Position numbers and translations under genes: made by a program
From: Dermatobacter hominis
GTDB taxonomy: Bacteria > Actinomycetota > Acidimicrobiia > Acidimicrobiales > Microtrichaceae
Length of the DNA stretch: 64,000 nucleotides
Assembly: GCF_020715685.1 (NCBI RefSeq)
Contig: NZ_CP085840.1
Coordinates: 1,922,001-1,986,000, forward strand
Direction: 5' to 3'
Notes under the pieces: generated by a model
The model's database searches: none
What the model was told of the DNA's origin: nothing
What the model saw: only the letters and a program-made list of their open reading frames with translations
Shown here: piece after piece, positions 54,471-61,554 of the stretch
How the letters are laid out: every line of letters starts with the position of its first letter
Numbering within the stretch: position 1 is the first letter of the stretch

Positions 54471-55277
54471 ATGACGAACGGCGACCCGTACGCGCTGGCC
54501 CGCTCCGACGCCGACCTGCTCCGCGACCGCCTCGGCGAGCACACCGTGGCGGTCGTGCTCGGCAGCGGCTGGGCGGGCGTGGGCGCCGGGCTCGGCGACG
54601 TGCGCGCCGACATGGCGATGTCGGACCTCGCCGGGGTGCCCGCCCCCACGGTCGCGGGCCACGGCGGGACTGCGAGCTCGGTCGACGTCGGAGGGGTCCG
54701 CACGCTGGTGCTCGCCGGGCGCTCCCACCTCTACGAGGGGCACCCGCCGTCGACGGTGGTCCACGCCGTTCGGTCCGCCGTGCTGGCGGGCTGCACGACC
54801 GTCTGCCTCACCAACGCCGCCGGCTCGCTGCGGCCCGACGTCGGGGTGGGCACGCCGGTCGTGATCGCCGACCACCTGAACCTCACCGGCGCCAACCCCA
54901 TGTGCGGCCCGGAACCGCCGGGTCCGCCCGGCAGCCGCTTCACCGACCTCACCCGGCTCTACAGCCCGCGCCTGCGGGAGGCCGCCGGCCCGGACCGGGT
55001 CGAGGGCGTCTACGCCGGCCTGCTCGGCGGGAGCTACGAGACGCCGGCCGAGATCCGGATGCTGCGCACGCTGGGCGCCGACCTCGTCGGGATGTCCACC
55101 GTGCTCGAGGCGATCGCGGCGCAGCACCTCGGCGCCGAGGTGTTCGGCGTCTCGCTCGTGACCAACCTGGCCGCCGGCCTGGCCGCCGAGATCGACCACG
55201 GCGAGGTCCTGGCGGCCGGCGCCGCTGCGCAGGACCGGCTCGCCGACCTGCTCCGGCGGGTGGTGGCGGCCGCCTGA
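54471..55277 (+). CDS. Purine nucleoside phosphorylase (trimeric class)
   Basis: A 268-residue nucleoside phosphorylase cleaving inosine, guanosine and deoxy forms to base and (deoxy)ribose-1-phosphate. Motifs: [10 protein letters not shown] (phosphate site, about 28-37), [16 protein letters not shown], the Glu in GSYETPAE and the purine-site [10 protein letters not shown] (Asn near 240). One base separates it from the mutase gene, forming a salvage pair as deoD-pmmB in mycobacteria. ATG at 54471 is the first codon consistent with the family start. Confidence 0.9.
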   Translation: MTNGDPYALARSDADLLRDRLGEHTVAVVLGSGWAGVGAGLGDVRADMAMSDLAGVPAPTVAGHGGTASSVDVGGVRTLVLAGRSHLYEGHPPSTVVHAVRSAVLAGCTTVCLTNAAGSLRPDVGVGTPVVIADHLNLTGANPMCGPEPPGPPGSRFTDLTRLYSPRLREAAGPDRVEGVYAGLLGGSYETPAEIRMLRTLGADLVGMSTVLEAIAAQHLGAEVFGVSLVTNLAAGLAAEIDHGEVLAAGAAAQDRLADLLRRVVAAA

Positions 55278-55278
55278 G

Positions 55279-57024
55279 GTGGGCGTGGACGACCTCGTCG
55301 AGCGGGCCCGGCTCTGGTCGCTGCTGGAGACCGATCCCGAGGGGCGCCGGGCGCTGCTCGACGCCGTCGCGGCCGCGGAGCGGGGCGACCGCACCGCGCT
55401 CGTCGACCTCGTCGACGGCCGGCTCCGCTTCGGCACGGCCGGCCTGCGTGGGCCGCTGGGCCCGGGACCCCGGCGCCTGAACGTCGTGGTCGCCGAGCAG
55501 ACCGCGGCGGGGATCGCCCGCGTGCTGCTCGACGACGTCGCCGACGCCGCCTCCCGGGGCGTGCTCGTCGGGCGCGACGGCCGGCACGGCTCGGCGGCCA
55601 TGGCGGCGGCGGCCGAGGCGGTGTTCCGGGCCCACGGGCTCGCCGTGGCCGGCTTCGACGGCCCGGTCCCGACGCCGCTCGTGGCGAGCACGCTGGCCCA
55701 CGGCGACGCCGCTGCCGCCATCGTCGTCACCGCCAGCCACAACCCGGCGGCCGACAACGGCATCAAGGTGTACTGGGCCGACGGCGCACAGATCGTGGCT
55801 CCCCTCGACGCACGGATCGCGGCCGAGATCGACCGGGCCGCCGCCGAGGTGGCCGCGGCGGTGGCCGCGGAGCCCGACGACCCGATCGCCGCCGCGCACC
55901 GCGTCGTCCGTCCCGGTCCGGGGAGCGCACCCCGGACCGACCTCGGCACGTCGTCGACCGGGCCGGCCGCCGACGCGTACGTCGAGCGGGCGCTCGTCGG
56001 AGTGCATCCCCGCAGCACCGTCCCGCTCGCGCTCACCTCGATGCACGGCGTCGGCGCCGACCTGCTCGAGCGCCTCCTCCGGGCCGCCGGCCACGACGAC
56101 CTGCACGTGGTCGCCGAGCAGCGTGACCCCGATCCCGACTTCCCGACCGTCGCCTTCCCGAACCCCGAGGAGCCGGGCGCGCTCGACCGGCTGGTCGACG
56201 TGGCGGCCGGCGCCGGCTGCGCGGCGGGCCTCGCCAACGACCCGGACGCCGACCGGCTGGCGCTCGTCGTCCCCGACGGCCACGGTGCGTGGCGCGCCCT
56301 GACCGGCGACGAGGTCGGCGCCGTCCTCTGCCACCACCTGCTCGAGCGAGACGCCGCCGGTGCGCCCGACGCCCGGACGCCGCTCGTGGCGACGACCGTG
56401 GTCAGCTCGCAGCTCGCCGGCGCGATCGCACGGGCGGCGGGCGCCCACGCCGTCGAGACGCTGACCGGGTTCAAGTGGCTGTGCCGCCCGGCGATGGAGC
56501 ACCCCGAGTGGCGGCAGGTGCTCGCCTACGAGGAGGCGCTCGGCTACGCCGTCGGTCCGGACGCCCGCGACAAGGACGGGATCACCGCCGCGCTGGCGGT
56601 CGCCGACCTCGTCGCCGGGCTCGCCGCCGACGGCCGCACCGTCCTCGACCTGCTCGACGACCTCCACCGCCGGCACGGCGCCCACGTGACGAGGAACGGC
56701 TGGACCACGCTCGCCGGCCCCGACGCCGCCGAGGTGCTGTCCACGTTCGTCCGGCGCCTGGCCGACGCACCGCTCGACGAGATCGACGGCCGGCCGGTCG
56801 TGCACCGCGACCGCCCCGCGCCCGACGTGCTCCGGATGTGGACCGACGACGGGACGCGGCTGGCGATCCGGCCGTCGGGCACCGAGCCCAAGCTCAAGCA
56901 CTACTGCGAGGCCGTCGTCGCCGTGGACGGCGACGGGCCCGAGGCGCTGGCCGCAGCCCGCGCCGAGGCCGGGCGGCGGGCCGACGGGGTCGTCGCCGCC
57001 GTGGGGGTCCTGCTCGGCGGCTGA
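55279..57024 (+). CDS. Phosphohexose/phosphopentose mutase (ManB/PmmB/PGM2-like)
   Basis: A 581-residue alpha-D-phosphohexomutase. Phosphoserine loop VTASHNPAADNGIKVYW (Ser near 152), metal loop NDPDADRLALV (near 315), sugar loop EEALGYAVGP (near 416) and the phosphate-binding RPSGTEPKLKHY (near 532) are intact. Directly behind a nucleoside phosphorylase and near deoC, it most likely converts (deoxy)ribose-1-phosphate to the 5-phosphate, as PGM2-type proteins can, besides hexose phosphates. GTG start. The 3' end lies in a 23-bp tandem repeat array. Confidence 0.88.
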   Translation: MGVDDLVERARLWSLLETDPEGRRALLDAVAAAERGDRTALVDLVDGRLRFGTAGLRGPLGPGPRRLNVVVAEQTAAGIARVLLDDVADAASRGVLVGRDGRHGSAAMAAAAEAVFRAHGLAVAGFDGPVPTPLVASTLAHGDAAAAIVVTASHNPAADNGIKVYWADGAQIVAPLDARIAAEIDRAAAEVAAAVAAEPDDPIAAAHRVVRPGPGSAPRTDLGTSSTGPAADAYVERALVGVHPRSTVPLALTSMHGVGADLLERLLRAAGHDDLHVVAEQRDPDPDFPTVAFPNPEEPGALDRLVDVAAGAGCAAGLANDPDADRLALVVPDGHGAWRALTGDEVGAVLCHHLLERDAAGAPDARTPLVATTVVSSQLAGAIARAAGAHAVETLTGFKWLCRPAMEHPEWRQVLAYEEALGYAVGPDARDKDGITAALAVADLVAGLAADGRTVLDLLDDLHRRHGAHVTRNGWTTLAGPDAAEVLSTFVRRLADAPLDEIDGRPVVHRDRPAPDVLRMWTDDGTRLAIRPSGTEPKLKHYCEAVVAVDGDGPEALAAARAEAGRRADGVVAAVGVLLGG

Positions 57025-57097
57025 GCCGGCGGCAGCTCGGCGGCTGAGCCGGCGGCAGCTCGGCGGCTGAGCCGGCGACTGCTCGGCTGAGCCGTCA
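57012..57097. repeat. 23-bp tandem repeats spanning the mutase stop codon
   Basis: Units begin at 57012, 57035 and 57058 (third with 2-3 changes), then a degenerate piece at 57081. Each unit contains the stop codon context and the interrupted palindrome CGGCTGAGCCG. The array fills the gap between the mutase and the convergent unknown gene and may serve as a multi-hairpin terminator. Confidence 0.8.
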
Positions 57098-58252
57098 GGC
57101 GGGCGGGCGGACCGCGAGCGAGTCGGGGCTGACGACGATGCCCGAGGGGTCGACGACCTCGAAGTCGGCGGCCGACAGCGCCCGCAGCGACTGGATGTCG
57201 GCCTGGTCCCACCGGGCGTCGGGGGTGCCGCGCACCCCGAAGCCGGGGCCCGTGTCGGACAGCACCATCCCGTACCGCTGGAGGCCGGTGGCGATGACGC
57301 GGGCCTGCGGGCCCAGCCCCGACAGGTCGGCGTCGGCCCGGAGCCGGAGCCACGCCCCCTGCGGCACCGCGTCGGGCGACGTCGAGCGGCCGTCGGTGGC
57401 CCGGGCGGGCCAGATCCAGCGGTCGGCGGCGCTGCGCTCGAGCGCGCCCAGGACCACGTGGTCGACCGACCCGGCGGCGACCTGGTCGTAGGTGACGGTG
57501 CCGGGGAGCAGCGGCAGGCCCGCAGCGATGGTCCACCCGCGCGGGTAGTCGTTCGAGTCGGTCCGGTAGCGAGCACCGGCGTCGGCCTCCCAGCGGCCGA
57601 ACCACGACCGGACGCTCAGCAGCTCCCAGACGTCGTGGGTCGCCACGTCGATGCCGACGTAGTGCATGTCGAAGTGGTAGGTCGGCATCGCCTCGATGTA
57701 GGCGGGGTCGGTGATCGGGTACGGCCCGGGGTCGCTCTGCTCGGTCGCCAGCCGGATCGTGACGTCGCGTCGGGGGGTGGCGTCGTCGACGAAGTTGTAC
57801 GGGATGCCGAACACCACGCCGTCGACCACCTCACCGGAGAAGCTCGGGCTGAGCTCGAGGTCCTCGATCGACGCGATCCAGCGCTCGCTGTCGGACGACA
57901 CCGGCAGGTCGGCCACGCTCCGGAGGAACAGGTTGTCGGGGGGCATGAGGGTCGGCAGGGCGGCGAAGCGCGGCACGAAGAACGGCGGCGGTCGCGTGGC
58001 CCACGCACCGCAGCCGGCGACGAGGGCGACCACGGCGGCCACCGCGACGCCCACCGGCCGTCGACGTGGGAGCTCGCGCCGGGCCCGCACCCGGCGCCGG
58101 ACGAGGAGGCCCACCACGACGAGCACGGCCACCACGGCGACCAGCAGGAACAGCACCGGCAGCACCTGCTGGGACCCCGGCACGATGACGTCGGGTCCGA
58201 CCGTCCCGCCGGGCGCCTCGACCCCGAGGACCGGGGCGACCGACCCGCTCAC
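57095..58252 (-). CDS. Secreted or membrane-anchored protein of an uncharacterised family
   Basis: A 385-residue protein with two N-terminal hydrophobic segments (VLPVLFLLVAVVAVLVVVGL, about 30-49, and VAVAAVVALVAGCGAW, about 66-81; GC may be a lipobox), then an exterior domain of about 300 residues. Landmark pieces are NLFLRSVADLPVSSDSERWI, FGIPYNFVDD, EQSDPGPYPI, GLPLLPGTVTYDQVAAGSVD, RWIWPAR and YGMVLSDTGPGFG. I recall the same landmarks in unassigned secreted proteins of myxobacteria and fungi; function unknown. GTG overlaps the deoC stop, so it is coupled to deoC. Confidence 0.7.
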   Translation of the reverse strand: MSGSVAPVLGVEAPGGTVGPDVIVPGSQQVLPVLFLLVAVVAVLVVVGLLVRRRVRARRELPRRRPVGVAVAAVVALVAGCGAWATRPPPFFVPRFAALPTLMPPDNLFLRSVADLPVSSDSERWIASIEDLELSPSFSGEVVDGVVFGIPYNFVDDATPRRDVTIRLATEQSDPGPYPITDPAYIEAMPTYHFDMHYVGIDVATHDVWELLSVRSWFGRWEADAGARYRTDSNDYPRGWTIAAGLPLLPGTVTYDQVAAGSVDHVVLGALERSAADRWIWPARATDGRSTSPDAVPQGAWLRLRADADLSGLGPQARVIATGLQRYGMVLSDTGPGFGVRGTPDARWDQADIQSLRALSAADFEVVDPSGIVVSPDSLAVRPPA

Positions 58253-58944
58253 GCCAGGCCGTCGAGCACGGCGACCGTGGCCGAGAGGCCGAGGCGGTCG
58301 GCGCCGGCGTCGATCGCGGCGAGCGCGGCGGCGGTGTTGCGGATGCCGCCCGACGCCTTCACCCGCGCCCGGTCGCCCACCGCGTCCCGCATGACGGCCA
58401 CGGCGTCGACCGACGCGCCGCCGGCGGGGTGGAAGCCCGTGGACGTCTTCACGTAGTCGGCTCCGGCACCGACCACGGCCTCGCACGCCTGGCGCAGGAC
58501 CGCCGGGGACCACAGCGCGGACTCCAGGATCACCTTGAGGACCACGTTCGGCACCGCCTCGCGCACGGCGGCGACGTCGGCGGCGACCGCGGCGAGGTCG
58601 CCGTCGGCGAGCGCCCCGAGGTCCGCCACCACGTCGACCTCGGCGGCCCCGAGCGCCACGACGGCCGCGGCCTCGTCGGCCTTCGACCTGGACAGCGAGG
58701 CGCCGTGGGGGAAGCCCACGACCGAGCAGACGGGGATCCGGTCGCCCACCGCCCCGACCACCGCGGCCACCATCGCCGGCTGCACGCACACCGACGCGCA
58801 CCCCGTCGACACCGCGATCGCGGCCTGGTCGAGCACCTCGGCGACCGTGGCCTCGGGCCGCAGCAGCGTGTGGTCGATCCGTGCGGCGAGCGCCCGCCGG
58901 TCGATCCCGGAGCGGGCCGGCGCGGCGGCGTCGTGGTCGGGCAC
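58249..58944 (-). CDS. deoC: Deoxyribose-phosphate aldolase
   Basis: A 231-residue class I aldolase splitting 2-deoxyribose-5-phosphate into glyceraldehyde-3-phosphate and acetaldehyde. Motifs: KVILESALW (near 140), the Schiff-base lysine in YVKTSTGF (near 171) and the second lysine in KASGGIRN (near 200). With the nucleoside phosphorylase and mutase it completes deoxynucleoside breakdown. GTG start 7 nt after a TACGCT box (leaderless); followed by a coupled unknown gene. Confidence 0.93.
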   Translation of the reverse strand: MPDHDAAAPARSGIDRRALAARIDHTLLRPEATVAEVLDQAAIAVSTGCASVCVQPAMVAAVVGAVGDRIPVCSVVGFPHGASLSRSKADEAAAVVALGAAEVDVVADLGALADGDLAAVAADVAAVREAVPNVVLKVILESALWSPAVLRQACEAVVGAGADYVKTSTGFHPAGGASVDAVAVMRDAVGDRARVKASGGIRNTAAALAAIDAGADRLGLSATVAVLDGLA

Positions 58945-58951
58945 GGCACGG

Positions 58952-58957
58952 AGCGTA
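58952..58957 (-). promoter_or_regulatory. -10 box of deoC
   Basis: TACGCT on the minus strand ends 7 nt before the GTG at 58944. The -35 position (about 58975-58980) falls within the palindrome at 58973. Confidence 0.55.
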
Positions 58958-58972
58958 CCGGCCCACCCCCGA

Positions 58973-58986
58973 TGTCCGATCGGACA
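58973..58986. promoter_or_regulatory. Perfect 14-bp palindrome, candidate deoC operator
   Basis: TGTCCGATCGGACA covers the predicted -35 region of deoC. A repressor sitting here would block the promoter. The cognate regulator is not in the window. Confidence 0.4.
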
Positions 58987-59072
58987 CCATCCTGAGCCCC
59001 GTTCGGTCGCAGGGGTGGCGCGAGCGGCGACGAGGAGGCGCGGGATGGCATGAGAAATCCCCCGTTAGGGCG

Positions 59073-59101
59073 TTGTACCCAGGGGCGGGGGTTCGTAGTG
59101 T
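59073..59101 (+). promoter_or_regulatory. Promoter of the acyltransferase gene
   Basis: TTGTAC (59073-59078) and TAGTGT (59096-59101) with a 17-bp spacer; the leader of about 56 nt starts with GACCCC/GGGGTC (59102-59107 with 59116-59121), able to form a small 5' hairpin. Confidence 0.45.
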
Positions 59102-59163
59102 GACCCCACGGAGGCGGGGTCATCGACCCTGAGGGGAACTTCCGAAGGGCGATCCAGGGGGCG

Positions 59164-60387
59164 ATGACCGTGTCGAACGGGGCGAGCGCGCGTCTGTCGA
59201 GGAGCGTGTACCTCGATGCGCTGAGGGCGGTCGCGCTCGTCCGCGTGATCGTCTTCCACGCCAGCGGCTCGTGGATGGTCACCGCCTTCACCGCGATGCC
59301 CCTCATGTTCTTCATCGCCGGCACCCTGTACGCCGCGTCGCTGGACCGTCGGCCCGCCCCGTCGGTCGTCCGGGACCGGTACCGCCGGATCATGCTCCCG
59401 TACTGGCTCTACCTGGCCGGGATGCTCGCGCTGTGGGGCGCCATGGGCGTGCTCGGCGAGATCACGCCGGCCAACTGGGTCGGGTTCCTCTTCCCCGTCG
59501 TGTCGATGGGCGGACCGGTGGGCCCGGGAGCCGACACCGCGCTGCACCTCACCTGGTTCGCCCTCTGGTACATCCAGATGCACCTCGTGCTGTCGCTGAT
59601 CGGCGGCCCGCTGCGGCGCTGGCAGCGGGAGCGGCCGCGCGCGCTGTGGGGCAGCCTGGCCGCGATCTTCCTCGTCGGGGCGCTCGGGGCGCCGGGGCTG
59701 TCGATCGCCGTGTTCTACGCAGCGTGCTGGATCGTCGGGTACGCCCACCACGACGGGAAGGTCGAGGCCTGGATCCGGCCCCGCTGGGGCCGCGCCTGCC
59801 TGGTCCTCGGCCCCGTCGGCGCCATCGCGTTCTTCGGCTTCCACTCCCGGGCGGTCGTCGTCGCCGCCTTCGGCGTCGCCTTCCTCGGCGTGTTCTGGCT
59901 GGCGCTCGCCCTGGGCCTGCAGCCCCGCATCGAGCCGTGGCTCGAGGGGCGGGCCCAGCGATCGGTCACGACCTGGTTCAGCCAGCGCTCGCTCACGATC
60001 TACCTCTGGCACGGCGTCGCGCTGTGGATCATGGTCGAGGTCGACCTGCCGGGCGCCCTGGCCACCCGGCTCGCCGGCTGCGCCGTCCTGCTCGTCGTGG
60101 CGGTCGTGGCCTTCGGCTGGATCGAGGACGTCGCCGCCAAGCGGCCGATGCAGCTCTGGCCGCGGCTCCCGTCGTCGAGGGCCGCCCAGCTGGCGTCCGA
60201 CCTGCAGGACCAGCGCGTGATCGACCTGCGCGACGCCAGGTCCGCCGCCGGTCGGCCGCGGGCCGTGGCCGACGTGCGGGAGGCCGACGCCGACGACCTC
60301 CGCGACCACACGATCATCGACCTGCGCGCGGCCCGCCGTTCGGCACGGGCGGCGGGCGGCGGCACCGGCGCCGACGGCGCCCGCTGA
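59164..60387 (+). CDS. Acyltransferase 3 family membrane protein
   Basis: A 407-residue integral membrane acyltransferase with about ten segments. The family start SVYLDALRAVALVRVIVFHA (about 14-33) carries the usual D and conserved His, then GTLYAASLDRR and SLTIYLWHGVALW near 280. It has no SGNH domain. The last 65 residues form a charged cytoplasmic tail with a duplicated motif, QRVIDLRDARSA and HTIIDLRAARRSA. Substrate unknown; these enzymes O-acylate envelope glycans or small molecules. Confidence 0.8.
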   Translation: MTVSNGASARLSRSVYLDALRAVALVRVIVFHASGSWMVTAFTAMPLMFFIAGTLYAASLDRRPAPSVVRDRYRRIMLPYWLYLAGMLALWGAMGVLGEITPANWVGFLFPVVSMGGPVGPGADTALHLTWFALWYIQMHLVLSLIGGPLRRWQRERPRALWGSLAAIFLVGALGAPGLSIAVFYAACWIVGYAHHDGKVEAWIRPRWGRACLVLGPVGAIAFFGFHSRAVVVAAFGVAFLGVFWLALALGLQPRIEPWLEGRAQRSVTTWFSQRSLTIYLWHGVALWIMVEVDLPGALATRLAGCAVLLVVAVVAFGWIEDVAAKRPMQLWPRLPSSRAAQLASDLQDQRVIDLRDARSAAGRPRAVADVREADADDLRDHTIIDLRAARRSARAAGGGTGADGAR

Positions 60388-60406
60388 GCTGCGAAACACG
60401 GCGAAC

Positions 60407-60423
60407 GGCGCCGATCCGGCGCC
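60407..60423. terminator. Hairpin between convergent genes
   Basis: GGCGCCG and CGGCGCC (7 bp) around ATC, between the acyltransferase and PfkB 3' ends; probable two-way terminator. Confidence 0.5.
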
Positions 60424-60448
60424 GCGTCGAGCGGTCGCCCAGGTCGCT

Positions 60449-61471
60449 TCAGGCGGAGAGGATCTCGCGGGCCAGGACCGACAGGTCCGTCTCGGGCCTC
60501 GGGCCCATGTGCGAGATCACCTCGGCGGCCGCCAGCGAGCCGAGCGCACCGCACGTCGCCAGGTCCATCTTGTGGCTGAAGCCGTAGAGGAAGCCCGACG
60601 CGTACAGGTCGCCGGCACCCGTGGTGTCGACCAGCTGCTCGACCGGGTGGGCCGGCACCTCGACCAGGGCGTCCTCGGTCACGATCACCGACCCCTTCTC
60701 GGACCGGGTCAGCGCCGCGACCGCACCGTGGCGGCGCACGCCCTCGACGGCCGAGTCGAAGTCGCTCTGGTAGAGCGTCGTGATCTCGGCCTCGTTCGCG
60801 AAGAGGAGGTCGACGTGGTGCTCGACGAGGTCGAGGAACGCGTCCCTGTGGCGCTCCACGCAGAAGCTGTCGGAGAGGGTGATCGACACCGTGCGGCCGG
60901 CGTCGTGGGCGATCCGGGCGGCGCGGCGGAACGCCTCCTGCGCCTCGGGCGGGTCGAACAGGTAGCCCTCGAGGTAGAGGACCGTGGCCGAGGCGACGGC
61001 CGCCTCGTCGACGTCGTCGGGACCGAAGTGCACCGACGCCCCGAGGTAGGTGTTCATCGTCCGCTGCGCGTCGGGCGTCACGAGGATCAGGCAGCAGCCG
61101 GTCGAGGGCCCGGCGGTGGCCCTGGCGGTCGAGTAGCGGACGCCCGTGGCGGCCAGGTCGTGGGCGAACACCGCACCGAGCTGGTCGTCGCGGACCTTGC
61201 CCAGGTACTGGGCGGTCCCGCCGAGCGACGCCAGGCCGGCCATCGTGTTGGCCGCCGACCCGCCCGAGACCTCGACGCCCGGGCCCATGCGCTCGTAGAG
61301 CAGCTCGACCCGCTCCGACTCGATGAGGTTCATGGAGCCCTTGACGAGGCCCAGCTCGGCGACGAGCTCGTCGGAGCCATGGCTGAGCACGTCGACGAGC
61401 GCGTTGCCGATGCCGACGACGTCGAGCTCGCCGGGGTTGACGTCGATCGTGGGGGCGTTGGTCGCAGGCAC
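60449..61471 (-). CDS. PfkB family carbohydrate/nucleoside kinase (adenosine kinase-like)
   Basis: A 340-residue ribokinase-fold kinase. First signature: GIGNALVDVLSHG (about 20-32) and VSGGSAANTMAGLASLGG (about 69-86); catalytic signature DTTGAGDLYASGFLYG (Asp near 287). The substrate region and NALVDVLSH start are typical of bacterial adenosine kinase-like members. It would phosphorylate a nucleoside or sugar, consistent with the nucleoside salvage genes to the left. GTG at 61471 is 8 nt after a TAACGT box. Confidence 0.85.
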   Translation of the reverse strand: MPATNAPTIDVNPGELDVVGIGNALVDVLSHGSDELVAELGLVKGSMNLIESERVELLYERMGPGVEVSGGSAANTMAGLASLGGTAQYLGKVRDDQLGAVFAHDLAATGVRYSTARATAGPSTGCCLILVTPDAQRTMNTYLGASVHFGPDDVDEAAVASATVLYLEGYLFDPPEAQEAFRRAARIAHDAGRTVSITLSDSFCVERHRDAFLDLVEHHVDLLFANEAEITTLYQSDFDSAVEGVRRHGAVAALTRSEKGSVIVTEDALVEVPAHPVEQLVDTTGAGDLYASGFLYGFSHKMDLATCGALGSLAAAEVISHMGPRPETDLSVLAREILSA

Positions 61472-61479
61472 GGGGTCGA

Positions 61480-61485
61480 ACGTTA
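61480..61485 (-). promoter_or_regulatory. -10 box of the PfkB kinase gene
   Basis: TAACGT on the minus strand ends 8 nt before the GTG at 61471. It lies back to back with the larE-larB promoter in an 83-bp gap. Confidence 0.5.
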
Positions 61486-61541
61486 GCGGTCGGGGTCGCA
61501 CGGGAGCCCGGGCGCCGTGGGAGCGGTGCGGGCCCGGCCGG

Positions 61542-61547
61542 TACGCT
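61542..61547 (+). promoter_or_regulatory. -10 box of the larE-larB operon
   Basis: TACGCT ends 7 nt before the GTG at 61555; predicted leaderless. Confidence 0.55.
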
Positions 61548-61554
61548 CCGGCCC

